Shown here: piece after piece, positions 1-11,850 of the stretch
How positions within the stretch are numbered: the first letter of the stretch is position 1
Layout of the letters: each line of letters begins with the position of its first letter
NCBI GenBank assembly: GCA_008694505.1
Contig: VZDJ01000090.1
Span: forward strand, 11,605,646-11,669,645
Source of the DNA: Cyanoderma ruficeps
Lineage: Eukaryota; Chordata; Aves; Passeriformes; Timaliidae
Reading direction: 5' to 3'
Length of the DNA: 64,000 nucleotides
Translations under genes and position numbers: made by a program
The notes under the pieces: generated by a model
Database searches by the model: none
Told to the model about the DNA's origin: nothing
The model's input: the letters and a program-made list of their open reading frames with translations, nothing else

Positions 1-600
1 AATGTTTTATGCTCATCATGATGAAAACGTTAGTCACAAGGTTCTTTCCCAATTCTTGATTATGAACTTGCACCTACATCTCCATATATTGTGTGGATCC
101 AGGGTTTTGATAAAGGTGCAGTTTTATCCTTCAGTTTTAATTTTCATGATAAATTTGTCGCCTCATGTACTTGTAAACTTCCATTGCATGGAGTACTCTA
201 GTCTTAAATATACTTTTTGAAAATAAAAGGTTAAACTAAGCAGATACTAAATGGGAAGATTTTTTTGTGAAATGAGTAAATGTATTCAAGATGGTATGAA
301 ACAGGAGGACTGATAAAATCTAGGAATCCTTAGTATTTGTTTTCAACCACTTTACTAATTGCTGAGTGAACTCTTTACGTGGCTGGTGTTTAATGATTTG
401 AGAATGAATCGCAATAAACTTTCTCTTTTGGGTTCAGCAGTACTTGTCAGTCATTAAAGAATAGAGGAGATGCTTTTTTCTTCTCTCTTGAGCCAAAATA
501 CCTTATTTCACATTGCCCAACCCCAGGCTTATAAAAACTTGCGTTTCTGCCAAGGTTATCATGATGATTGTACTAAATAGCTTCTCTTGTTAGTTTGCAG
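1..600 (+). other. ABHD10: ABHD10 intron, 3' part (partial)
   Basis: AT-rich sequence with no recognisable exon, ending in a pyrimidine-rich stretch and the acceptor AG at 599-600. The family's first exon encodes about 50 residues with a mitochondrial targeting sequence, and nothing like it is visible here. The 72-codon open frame at 2-220 has no resemblance to a known protein and is probably chance. Confidence 0.7.
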
Positions 601-777
601 GCTCAAGTCATCGGTCAGCTTTCTTTCTCGGCCAGATCGACCAAATATTGCTTATCAGAAACTAAAAGGGAGGAATCCAGGGGTTATTTTCCTTCCAGGC
701 TTCAATTCAAATATGAATGGTCAGAAAGCAACTGCCCTTGAAGATTTCTGCAAATCATTAGGTCATGCCTTCATCAG
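601..777 (+). CDS. ABHD10: ABHD10 coding exon 2
   Basis: Acceptor TTTGCAG ends at 600 and the donor GT is at 778. The first base completes a codon begun in the previous exon. The translation runs from [11 protein letters not shown] through CKSLGHAFI and ends with two bases of an Arg codon. It covers the start of the hydrolase fold, including the first strand (GVIFLPGF) and the oxyanion-hole region. Confidence 0.93.
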
Positions 778-3700
778 GTACAGAGATGAGTATTGTTCTT
801 GAGAAGATGAAACTAGTCTCATGGGTTGTGGGAAGGGCTTTTAGCAGAAATACGTAAACTTTGGCATTTGGCTTGGAATGCTCCCTGTGCTAAGGGAGCT
901 TGTACACAAGGTAAGTCTTTCTTCCATTTCCAAATGTAGGATTTCTGTCAGTAGAGAGACTGAGGTAAATCAGGAGAATGCATTCTGAAAGTAATTCAGA
1001 AAATTCCCTAATTTTCTGTAATCTAGCCATTGCTACATGTTACAGTCAGGCTGTAGGCATAAAAATTAAGGACCTGGAGTTGTGTTTTTTATGTTACCAC
1101 TATAAGCACTGTCCTTACCTGCCAAGTCTGATTAAGTTGCCATGTCTTCTGTGGGTTTAGAAGAATGTGCCCCTGCTTGGTGATGCTGTCCTTTGAATGC
1201 TGAGTGTCATAAGTCTTCGTTTTTGGGTTCAGTGTTTGAAAGGGTTTGTACATTTTAAAAATACCTTTAAAGTGTCTCAGCATTCTTCTTTTTGTCTGTA
1301 AGAGAAATTTTTTGTCTATTCTTGTAAATTATGATGTTATATCAAATGATAGAGAATGCTGTGCAACTTAGTTGTGTATGTTACATTTAAACTGTTTTTA
1401 TGTGATTTCTGGTCCTAGTGATAAACAGGACCAAGTAAGAAAATACTCAATGTGGCATCTTGTCCCCTGCTGATTTGATTATACAGTAGTATTTAGTTAG
1501 TGTCTGTGTTGCTGTAGACAGTACTATGACTTACATGTTGATGGTTATTTTTTCAGATTTGACTATACAGGATGTGGAAGTTCAGATGGTAAATTTGAAG
1601 AGTGTACGATTGGGAAGTGGAGAAAAGATGTTCTTTCTATACTGGATGAACTTACAGATGGACCACAGGTTATATTTTATTTTTAAATATAGAATGCTGT
1701 TTTTCCCTCGGGGTAGAACTTTGATCAAAAATATGCCATAATAGCTCTGGTCAACAGTAGCTTTTGCTGAACAGCTGACACCTGCTCACTTCCAAGCTGA
1801 ATCATTTGAGAGGTCGTATTCAGAGGAGCTCTTTTGCAGGGAGATAGGTCACAAAATTATGGAAGCATGGGTGAGCAGGACCTCCTGGAAGTTGTTTATT
1901 AGAATCTCCTGCTCAGAGCATGGCTGTTGTCCCAGAGAGCCTCATGGTGGAGGTGCCACCTGACAGGGGACAGGGAATTGTTCCAATGCAGCACAGCCCT
2001 GTTAATGAAAAAGCATGTCACTGTTCCATGCTGATGTATTAATTAAAGGGTTTGCAGGAAGGTTACAAGGTACTCCATGTGATTAAATAGCTTTGAAAAG
2101 CAGGCAGGAGAAGCAGCATTTGATTTCTTCAGTTACTTTAGAAATTACTGTGAGAAGCTTGGAATCTCCTACAACCTAGAAATACCTATTCTGTTTAAAA
2201 CAAATTTATATTATGAATTCCTTTTGTTTACTTCTTTCACAGCATTGAGCCTTTACCTTGTGCATTTATCTTGAGAAGGAAGCATAAAAGTATGCATATG
2301 AAACTGAATTGTTTCAACTCTCGTTTTGTTCACAGTGTTTCAGTCTCAGACAGCAATAACCAGCCAATGCTCAACAGAATAATAAATACCAGATCTTGTG
2401 GTGCTTACTCAGGCAAAATTTCCACTGGAGGTGACAGCAGTTCTGCCTGGGTAAGGACAGCAGGATTTTGCCCAAGGTTTAAGTAGTTAAACCAAGTGAA
2501 AACTGATACTTCGTGCAAGAAGAAAAGACCTTTTAGCCATTTCCTGTTCTTCTAAAACACTATCTATATTTTCTTCTCTTTTTTTAAATTTTCTTTTCCA
2601 GATTCTGGTGGGCTCCAGCATGGGTGGATGGCTGATGCTTCATGCTGCAATAGCACGCCCAGATAAAGTAGCTGCTCTGGTTGGAGTAGCTGTAGCAGCA
2701 GATCATGTTGTAACAACTTTTAAGAGGCTTCCCATTGAGGTAAATGTTGGTGGTTGGCTTTTGTGCAGTCTAAAAAGCTTACTAAAAATTTAAGAAATTA
2801 TGTTATTTAAACTGTACTTTTCCTGCAAATTTTAGGGTAAGTTTTCTGTGTTTGATTAATGTAAGCTTACACAGTACGAGACTGGTGTGAGCACAAGCCA
2901 TTGTGCTTGTATTACTGTGATTTAGAGGATGTGAAGTCAGATCCCTGCTGATTTCAGTGTTGAATATCTTATATTTGCACTGGAATTGAATCCTTGTGTT
3001 TTGAAGGATGAAGAAGTAGCCACTAAAGTAATTGAGGTGGCACTGGATGAGTATGACACAGGTTGTGTGGATAGAAAGAACATTCTTCAGATTAGTATGC
3101 TTGTAAAGACTATAAGATTTAGGTAGTGGGAACTCCCCTTCTGAGATTCTTCCTTGATGGTAATAATGTCTAGTCTTCAGCAAAGTAAATGAGATGTTAC
3201 ATGGCAACAAATAATGTGTGCTTTAGAATAATGAAAATATTTTCCCAATTTGTTTGGATTTTTCTCTAAGGTGCTTTGTAGTCTCAGTATTACTATTTAG
3301 GACTCAGAATCTGAGAATACTTAAGAATCTAGAAATGCAGTATTTAGAGACGCCTGTTGTGGCAAAGACCGGAAAGACTGATCACTAGAAAATGCCTTTT
3401 CCTTAGGATTTCTCCTTATTTGAGGATCAGTGAACTGATTGAAGCCAAGGAGATTTACTGTTCATGATGACTATACATCTTTTTCTTTTCTGATAGATTC
3501 TGGCTAAGAAACTTTACTTCACTGGTGAATTTTAACTAGATTAATTTGAAGAGCAGCTTTTGTGACATGGTAGGGGATTTGTCTTTCCTGGTGCTGTGAG
3601 GAGAACACTAATACACTTCTGCTAATAAAAACAAACAAGATGAAATTTTCTGCCTGGGGGAGTTTTACTGCTTTTAGAACAGAAATAAATTGAGGTACTC

Positions 3701-4094
3701 TTAAGTACTCCTAACATCTGTTTTGTCTATTCTTTGTTCTCCTTTTTTATAGGCACAAAAAGAGATAGAAGAAAAGGGTGAATGGAAGTATCGAACAAAG
3801 CACAACGAGGAAGGCTATTACTCCTTGACCTATGACTTTATCAGAGAAGCAGAAAATCACTGTGTGCTGAATAGTCCTATTCCTGTAACGTGTCCCATAC
3901 GCCTTATCCACGGCATGAGGGATGGTGATGTCCCCTGGGAGATCTCTATGCAAGTTGCTGACCGTGTTCTGAGCAAGGACGTGGATGTTATCCTCCGCAA
4001 AATCGGCCAGCATCGGATGAGTGACAAGGAGGATACAAAGCTCCTTGTGAATACTGTTGATGATCTAATTGACAAGCTGTCAACAGTACCATAA
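601..4094 (+). CDS. ABHD10: ABHD10, abhydrolase domain-containing protein 10 (four 3' coding exons, 5' partial)
   Basis: Mitochondrial serine hydrolase of the alpha/beta-hydrolase fold. Mammalian ABHD10 is known as a protein S-depalmitoylase (PRDX5 is a reported substrate) and as an acyl-glucuronide deglucuronidase. The four exons (601-777, 1557-1668, 2602-2739, 3753-4094) join in frame and give 255 residues plus stop. The human protein has about 306 residues, so only the N-terminal roughly 50, including the presequence, are missing. Visible motifs are the [10 protein letters not shown] stretch, the nucleophile elbow GSSMG (Ser), the acid region [10 protein letters not shown] (Asp after HGMR) and the catalytic His in GQHRMS near the C-terminus. 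The full Ser-Asp-His triad is therefore retained. All donors are GT and all acceptors AG. The introns (778-1556, 1669-2601, 2740-3752) hold nothing I recognise. Gene identity is very likely; the exact first exon is unseen. Confidence 0.95.
1557..1668 (+). CDS. ABHD10: ABHD10 coding exon 3
   Basis: Acceptor TTTTTTCAG ends at 1556 and the donor GT is at 1669. The first base completes Arg. The translation [11 protein letters not shown] to ELTDGPQ matches the family almost residue for residue. Ends in phase 0. Confidence 0.93.
2602..2739 (+). CDS. ABHD10: ABHD10 coding exon 4 (nucleophile exon)
   Basis: Acceptor TTTTCCAG ends at 2601 and the donor is GTAAAT at 2740. Encodes [20 protein letters not shown] onward. 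The GSSMG box carries the catalytic serine. Ends in phase 0 after Glu. Confidence 0.94.
3753..4094 (+). CDS. ABHD10: ABHD10 terminal coding exon
   Basis: Acceptor TTTTTTATAG ends at 3752. Encodes the 113 C-terminal residues, including the lid segment ([12 protein letters not shown]), [10 protein letters not shown] with the catalytic Asp, MQVADRVL, the catalytic His in GQHRMS, and the C-terminal DDLIDKLS helix. The stop codon TAA is at 4092-4094. Confidence 0.94.
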   Translation, partial: AQKEIEEKGEWKYRTKHNEEGYYSLTYDFIREAENHCVLNSPIPVTCPIRLIHGMRDGDVPWEISMQVADRVLSKDVDVILRKIGQHRMSDKEDTKLLVNTVDDLIDKLSTVP

Positions 4095-4556
4095 GCTGAA
4101 GAGTAGCATTAGTGCATGAACTCTGCACCTGACTTTTCCTTGAGTAACAGAAGCCTTGTTCTTACCCAGATGGTGGTAGGCCTGTGACTGTCACAGTAGG
4201 AACTGAGCTTTATCTGCTGTTTCCTTACCTCTGTTTCGTAAATACAGGTATTGTATTATTGCTGCATTTGCACACAGTTCAAAGCGTGAAGGGGTGCTGC
4301 TATTGTGTTCAGAACCTCTCCTTCACCACTTTAACCATTTTTTTCACAAATTTCCTACAATTTTGTACCAACCTGTTGATTATGTTTTGTTACTATTGGC
4401 CTGTACAGTCACTTTATTTGCACATCTTTTACACCTGTTATTGTCCTTCTGCTGTAACGTCATTGTATCTTATGTCTCACACCATCTGTGCAAAGCAAAA
4501 TACAACTTGAGTGTTTACTGACGTTAGTTATTAGAATAGTGAGTACCATGAAACAC

Positions 4557-4562
4557 AATAAA
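4557..4562 (+). terminator. ABHD10: Proximal poly(A) signal AATAAA, ABHD10
   Basis: Canonical AATAAA 463 bases after the stop codon. A T-rich, G/T-containing stretch follows at 4579-4605, as expected for a downstream element. Confidence 0.55.
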
Positions 4563-4790
4563 CAGATTTCAGAGAAATGGTTATTTTGTTCTGAAATGCT
4601 GTTAAAAAGTGGAAGGCACACCCTGATGATGTGCTTGGGGTACTACATAGGGAAGAATTTGACTCCTGTGAATGCAGGTGCCCAAAGCCTTAAAAGAGAT
4701 CTTCATCTGTGCTTATCAGGAGGGTGTGTGTCATCTTCTCCAGGCTGCCTGTCTGCCATTGTTCATTTGTGGGCCTACTGTTAGGGGAAA

Positions 4791-4796
4791 AATAAA
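4791..4796 (+). terminator. ABHD10: Distal poly(A) signal AATAAA, ABHD10
   Basis: Second canonical AATAAA, 697 bases after the stop, inside an A-rich run. Either hexamer, or both, may be used. Confidence 0.5.
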
Positions 4797-5565
4797 TAAT
4801 CTTGGTATAAAGTGAAACTGGATCCATAAGTTGACTTTAATAGTAACTTCTTCAGAGTGGGGAGTACTGTGCCACAGAGCACTGCTGCCTCTTTCCCATG
4901 ACTCGAGAGCTGTGGATTATTGGGAACAGGGTCTTCTTCAGCTGCCTGAGTCCAACCCTGAGAAGCTGGAAATGGAACTTGATAGTTGGATAATTCTTCA
5001 AATGTAAATCCTTAGAAATTAATAGGAAATGGATTTAATTGCAAATGTGACTGTTACGTGGGTTTTGTACAGAAATACGGTACCATCGGAACACTTGAGA
5101 TCTCGAGGAGCTTAGGTGAGAGGCTGGAAGTTCAGGCTGGCCTTAATGTGTAACATCAGTCAAAAGCATATAAATGTTTCTGGGTTTATTATTTGAAGTA
5201 GTAAATGGCATCTCTATCGTTACCTTAAAAGACTAAAGGTGCTGGTGGTAAGGTGTTTCTAGAGAGTTTGTAATTTTCAGTTTTAGCTATGTCACTAGAA
5301 GTGTGCTGAACAGGGCTTTGCTGAGGTAGTGGGCTTTAATTAAAAAAAAAAATCACAAACAACTAAAATAAAAAAAAAACAGCAACAGCAAAACCTAAAT
5401 TTCAGATGAGTTCCTGTGAAGTACATTTTTATTTAGGCTTCAATCCTGCAAAAAACAAGAAGTTGTGATGTAAAAAAATTGAATTTTGATATAAGAGTAA
5501 AAAAAAGATGGCTCTTGTTTAGATGCATATTTTCTACTTCAAGTGTATCAATTCCCTAACTTAGT

Positions 5566-5865
5566 CATAGAATGGTTTGGGTTAGAAGGGCCCTTAAAGG
5601 TCATCTAGTTCCAACCACCATACCGTGGGTAGGGGTATGTTCCACTAGACCAGGTTGCTCAGAGCCCCATCCAACCTGGCCTTGAACACTTCCAGAGTGT
5701 TCTCTGGAATCCACAGCTCCTAAGGGTAACCTGTTCAGTGCCTCACAGTAAAGAATTTTTCCCTAATTGTCTGATCTAAACCTGCTCTTTAAGTTTGAAC
5801 CATTCTCCCCCTTGTTCTGTCACGACGTGCTCTTATGGATAGACTTTATCCAGCTCAGGATACTC
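5566..5865 (-). mobile_element. CR1 LINE fragment, 3' end
   Basis: The left edge CATAGAATGGTTTGGGTTAG is the reverse complement of the usual CR1 3' terminus. It is followed by the family's hallmark 3' UTR text: AAAGGTCATCTAGTTCCAAC, then CCATCCAACCTGGCCTTGAA, and the CCCTTGTTCTGTCACGAC region. Severely 5'-truncated with no coding sequence, as is usual for CR1. The right boundary is approximate. Confidence 0.93.
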
Positions 5866-6903
5866 TGGATTGGGATAATTGCTTGAGGAATTAGAATGTT
5901 TCATGACATCTTGTTCCCAAGTATTTCTGGCATAGACTGTTCTTCTGTTTGTATCACTATGCAATTCCCTTTAGCTTTAAAACCTCTGGAATATGTTTTT
6001 AACTTTTGAGAAAGTCAATGCAAGTTGCATTTCTGGAGTTGGAGCTGTGTTCATATTTATGTACTGCTAAGCAGCTGTCATCTTTATATGTGTTTGCATG
6101 ACTTGCATCTGATAAGACCTAAAAAACAGATTCTGTGAGTTTTAAAGATGCAGTCAAATAAAAATTATTTGCCTAAGCCATGATAGGCTTTTTTAAATCC
6201 AGTTTTGTCACATCTTAGATTGCTTTGGTTCATAATGGAAGAAAAGGCTGAAACAAGTGGACTGCAGTAATTCCAAAGTAATTAATTAATACCAAGAGTT
6301 ACCAGTTGTAACAGACTTTTTCTTCACATGTGTTAAAGTTACTTCAGTGACTGAAAAGTTTTAAGCCTTTGTTTTTAAAAGGGAGTTATACCTGTAAACA
6401 TTGAATTTAATACTTCAGACAAGAAAAAGGCTTTGTGTGCCTGCATAAACTGTAGCTGTGTATTCCTCTTGAAAGAGTTGCATTGTATTCATGCTTCACT
6501 TTAGTCTATATTAAATAATTGATTTTTTATTTCATACAGGTAGATGTCTGTTGCAATGCCTTAGAGCAAGATAGCTGAAAGCAGGTGTGGAGTGGAGCAG
6601 TTGTGTAAATAGTTTGCAGGAGGGTTTTTTCCTTGTTTGCTGTTGGTGTTTTGTGTTGTTGCCCGTTCCACTGTCCTGCTGTAATAACATGAGGTGAGAG
6701 AATTCAGTGTTAACAGGGTTGGCACAATTGTTGGAAATACAAAACTGCAGCATCGATTGCTGAAACCACAGCATTACTGAAAACTTAACCCTAGGGGAAG
6801 AGTTTTTGCTGCCACTCGTTTTGTAGTTCTGTTTTCCTTCTCTGCTGGCTAAATGGAGATCACTGGTAGCATTTGCAGTACAGGTAAATGCTATATTTAT
6901 CAG

Positions 6904-6983
6904 CATCTCTGCCTTTGCATTTAGGGCACATGTAACAAAACCCAAAGTTTATTGCATATGGCCTAAATGCAAAGGCAGAGATG
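6904..6983. repeat. 80-nt inverted repeat / hairpin (pre-miRNA-like)
   Basis: The left arm 6904-6925 and right arm 6962-6983 are perfect reverse complements over 22 bases (right arm begins CCTAAATGCAAAGG). Pairing continues inward after single mismatches: 6927-6928 with 6959-6960, 6930-6935 with 6952-6957 (one G-T wobble) and 6937-6939 with 6948-6950. This leaves a terminal loop of about 8 bases. Pairing stops abruptly outside the arms. Length and shape resemble a microRNA precursor, but a small fold-back element or local inverted duplication would look the same. Confidence 0.9.
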
Positions 6984-9900
6984 ATACTTTCTTCATAAAG
7001 ACAGTATTCCAGGTAGTGTTCTGAAATTCAGGGGATGCTACTGTCCTCTCTCTACTGACTTTTGGGTTTTGTAAATCTGGTTTGCTTAAATACGAAAGAG
7101 CTGGCTCTGAGGTAGACCTTGTGCAGACAGACCTTTTCCTTTGACTTTGCTATGGTAGTTCCATTGATACTTACCTTTGCAAGCATAAGCATTTTCCCTG
7201 TGTTCATGCTGGAAATTACCAGAGTTTTGGTGACTGTTGGCAACTTGGCATGCTCAGATCCCTGAAAGGAGGGATAGTGATAACTAGGGAGATTTGCATC
7301 CTACCTCTGAGCAGCTGTTGACTACCAGGAAGTTTTGACAATCTGAAATAATGTGATATTCATATATTATGGTGTCATTCCAAACTGGTACTGTTTTGTC
7401 CTCTGCATTAATGCCTGGGGCATTGCTTTTTTCTTTACCAGTAGATGCCTACATAGTAACTATTTTCAGTATCAGTCATGTTTAAAAACTAGTATTTCAT
7501 TCCTCTGTAGAGGTACTGTATTAAAATAGGACATTGCACACTTGGAAAGCTCTGCATGGTGCAGATTTTTAAAAACCTTTGTAATTAATTATTTCTGTTT
7601 TAACAGACTGCTGATTTGTTCACAAATGCAAAGTATATTTTGTGAATATATAATGTCCATTTCCTCAAAAATAACCTTGATTTGCATGAAATAATCAGTT
7701 TCTAAAGCTTATTCAACTTGTTTCCTAATAAACAAGTGCTCTTATTCTGCTTATATTGAGCTGTACTTGCACAGTTTTAGATACGTGTATTTTTATCTTG
7801 TTAAATATTCTACTTGTTTTGTCTCTCCTCTTGTTTGGCTTTGTATTACACACCAGCTGGTTTGAGTTTTTTGGTTTTGGAGGGTGGGGGGCTTAACTTA
7901 ATTGGTGGTAAGTGTTTCATGTAGTTTCAGTTTAGCTAAGCTGTTTTCACTTGCATCAACACTAAATGCAAACAAGGCAGTGTTCACAAAAAAAAGCCTG
8001 GCTGGGTAGGCCTTAGAAGAACCACCTCCTGCTGTTTCATTTTTATGTTAATTTGGTTACATGCTCTCTTGGACATGCTGTTATTCAAAGGGGCTAAAAG
8101 ATTTATGGTACCATACTTCTCATATCAAATTAAAACGTGCTTAGAGAGGAACATTCAACTGGTGACTTGTCTGCAGCTGCTCAAGTGTCTTCACTGCTCC
8201 AGTCATGCTGCAAGACAGAGTTGCAACATTTTCTGAACCACTGCTGTGGTCAGAGTTTCTACGTTACCTTTGTGCTTGTAATTTCTTTCTCCTCTGTGGC
8301 AGGAAAAAACCCAAACAAGTGGGAGGGAAAATCGTGTCCTGGGGAATAATGAGATCTGAACTTGTTTTCTAAGCTACTCAGTTGTGCTGTTACAAAGAGA
8401 CCTACCTTACCCTTTCACAGTTCTTAGGGTTTTTTAGTGCTGAAAAGTTATGTTACACTAAAGGCTTCTGGGGAAATAGAAGAGGGTTCTGTGTGTGACC
8501 TGTCTGATATGAGCAATCTCTGCTTTGTATTGATGACCAAATATGTTAAGATGTGTATGAATGTAAAACTTCACCAAGGCTTGGTGAAAATTCATGAGCT
8601 GTGTAAGAAATGCAGACAGAAATGCCAAACATCAGTGCACTCTCACCCTTTTAAGTTTGTTCTCAAGCCCAGCAGGGACAGGAAAGGAAGCGGGAACTCA
8701 GCAATTAGGTTAAATAGCGAACAGCTTGCTGAGCATGATGTTTTAATGCCCCTCTCCGTGGAACTTTGCTCTTGGCAGGTATTTTCTAAGGGAAGATTTT
8801 ACTGTTGGGAAAGGGGCAGAGATGAAGGTCAGAAATGCACTGCTCATAGATTTACTGTTTGTTGGTCGTTTTTTATAGCTCACATTTGCCTTGTGACTGT
8901 AGCACCTCATCTCTCGTCAATATATATTTGCCTAGAACAGAAAAATGTTACAGCCTTGGTCACGTAATGTGTAAATCTAAATTACAGAACTTACTGCAGT
9001 CTGGTTGTAGTCTTGACCTTGTATTTCTCTTTCAAGCCCTGCATATGTATGTTATGTGGTCCAGTGCTTCTTTTCCATGAAAGAGAAATGGACATCCTCC
9101 ATATGATGCAGTAATTGCAGCTCACAGGTAGACACATTTTCAACCTGCTACAGTCTCTTGATTTGTGTCTGGCAAGGAGCTTCAGGCAGCTCTGCATTTA
9201 TATTTGGAAGGAAAAGCAAATGACAGCTCCTAAAACTTCCAGTCATTTGGTTCTGAAATTAAAATACATATTTGAAATGTTTCTAGGCTAGCACGTGAAA
9301 GGTTGTGTTCTTTTTGGGCCTTCTGATGTGCTCCACGCTGTCCCCTTGCCTCCCACGTGGCAACATGAGAAGGTCACTGCTGCCTGCTGGGGTGGAAGCA
9401 GGTGCTCGTGTCAGTGGCCAAGGTCTGCTGAACAGTAGCACACTCAGGGCTTGGAGTGGTGCAAGTGGGCTGCCCAGACTGCAGCCTGGGAAAAGCATTC
9501 CCTTAAGGCTGCCTAGGATCAGATCTTGTCTTCGAAAGAATCCTTGGGTTTGGGGTTTAATTGGTTATGGCTTGCTGGCTGAAAGTGTGCCAGAATGTCC
9601 TTGGGACAGTAGCTCTTGAGAAGTTCCTTAGAGTGAAACTAAATCCCAAACCGTAAGAAGCAGCATTTATGTAGTTAGAGGATTTGATCTTTTAGGGGGG
9701 TTTTGTTTCTAAATTTTGCTGTCTGTTTTGACCTATATTTCAGTGAAATAAAGATGTTACTTCCTTTCTGTTCTACTGTGAATGTGCATTGCAATGTATA
9801 ATTTTCAAACCAAAGTAGTTCTCAGGTACTCTTTTAGTTGGGAACAGATAGCAATTGATAGGAAACCTTCTGGGTTTCTTTCAAAGGTGTCTGTTAATCC

Positions 9901-11822
9901 AGCATAAAATTTAAGAGGTCCTGAGAATTCAAATGCACAATTTACCTCCAAGGTCATCTTGAATATTGGGAATGCTGGTAATTATTTGTTTCCAGTGCTA
10001 AGTGGTAACTGTTTCTGCTGGCAAGCTGCTTGGAAGGTGGTCAGTGACTTAAAAATTACAGAAACATTCCTGTTCATGGCACGCCTTGTTCTGCAGGCTG
10101 GAGTATTGGTGCATTCTTTTTTGTCACACAAATAGGAATGTCCTTCTTTCCTGAATTCTTCTAAACCAAAATGTGAGGTGTTCCAAGTATGCACTTGCTT
10201 GGGGCAAGGGCATAACATCTTCAGAGATGGCAAAGAAACCTTTCTGCAAGTGGAAGATATTGCTTAAGTTAGCACTTTTTGTCTTTGAGGACCTCTAGAT
10301 TGTAGATCTTAAAGTAATGGAGGAGTTAGAATTTCTAAAATTAATGTTGTCCCCTGGTTCTGATAACTCTGCCACCTGTTTTTGCACAGTTAAAAAGAGG
10401 GCAACGTTCCAATATTACCTTTTTCCCCTAGTCTGATTAGTTCTCTTATGCAGAACATCTACAGGTATCTTATGACAAAGCAAGGCCATGCATAAAACCA
10501 AGGCTCTGCAGAGCACTTTCCCGCCTTGAAGCTCCCAGAAAAAGGCCTTGTACTTGAACTGAGCTTGTACTGCACCTGAGCATCCTCTCTGCAACTCTAG
10601 AAAACCTGACATCACACACAGACATTCATGCAGGGAGGATCTTTAAGCAGCTCTTTGGACATTTCCTTTTGAAGGGAGGTGCTGTAAACTTAAAGTTTTG
10701 GAAAACTCCCTCTTTTTGTTTTGGTTGGTTTGTTTTGGTTTTTTATAACCTAATAATGAAAGGTCCATTATTGTGCAGTGGCATAGCTGGGAAATGGAGC
10801 CTGGACTTCACAGTTATTGCTGGATAGCTTTGTGTGATGGGGATTCAACCCAACGTACTTGGTAAGATCATGCTTGGGAAAGCTGAAATACCAGGCTCTT
10901 TCTAAGGAATGAATTGCCAAACAGTGAATCTGATAGAGGTTAATGATTGCTCCATGGTATGATAGGTTTTACTTTTTCTTCTGTACTCTAGTTGGAAGAC
11001 ATTGAAAACTATTGACTTACCCTGGATCTACACATGGGTAGTGAGCTAGTTAATGTCAGTTTTGTTGTTGGTTTTGGCAGCATTTGTTTATAGGCTTACA
11101 AAGATTTTTAAAATTTATAGGATAATATCATGATTATCTGGGAGCATAAGGTGAGTCATGGTGCTTACAGGCATGAAATGCTACTTTAATTATTCAAATT
11201 TCGGCCCTAGTTTTTAGTCATAAATTCTAGTCGTGTGTTGCCAAGAAAAATAAGAAAACAAAATTAATTAGAAGCAGCAGGCAAAGTGTTCTAGTGGTAG
11301 TACCTTCATGCTGTAAACCTGCCCCTTTCTTCCACATCACATTTCTAACCTTCGGGCTTTAATCTGCCTGTGTCTGACATAAGGAACCTGAGTTTCTTCA
11401 GTTTTTCTTTAACTTGTAGGCACATGTGCTTGCTATTTCTTAACTTCTGGTTTTGGTGAGAGAAAGAGGTAATCCTGATGTGATTACTACAAAATATCTA
11501 ATTTTCAATACTCCAGTTACTGGAATCACTATTTAAATTTACTTGACTCTTTGACTTCTTTTTTATGAAGAGTAATTGTCAGAACTGGATATGATATTCC
11601 CATTGCTGTTGGTGCACGTTTCACGTTTTATTCAGCCAAGTCCTTCAATCACAGTGTCTTACCCAACATCTTCGTTGTCCTCTGCTTCTTTTTTTTTACA
11701 TCTGTTTTGTCATAGGACAGAGCTGCATTCTTAAAAGTAATTTTTCAATGATGGCTGGACTTTGGCTGCAATAAGACACTTTTTGTCTGCTTCCACGTAG
11801 GCTGCTTTCAAGGAGGTTTCTT

Positions 11823-11850
11823 TTACATACGTGAGCTTACATACGTGAGC
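11823..11850. repeat. Tandem duplication of a 14-mer
   Basis: TTACATACGTGAGC occurs twice back to back (11823-11836 and 11837-11850) without mismatch. Each copy carries an ACGTG core, as found in bHLH-PAS/HIF or CREB half sites. Function unknown. Confidence 0.9.

Larger units (their letters stand above)
4095..4800 (+). other. ABHD10: ABHD10 3' untranslated region (probable)
   Basis: T-rich sequence after the stop, without a maintained reading frame, reaching to the second of two AATAAA hexamers. The true cleavage site is not determinable from sequence alone. Confidence 0.6.

Noticed and set aside
2803..3210. 135-codon minus-strand open frame in an ABHD10 intron
   Set aside because: AT-rich intron sequence, no family resemblance, antisense to a real gene.
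6532..6945. 137-codon open frame on the minus strand
   Set aside because: No recognisable domain, and it runs into the left arm of the hairpin. Length is within chance expectation.
9305..9619. 104-codon frame in a slightly GC-richer stretch
   Set aside because: No splice or start context and no resemblance to a known protein. The composition alone explains the open frame.
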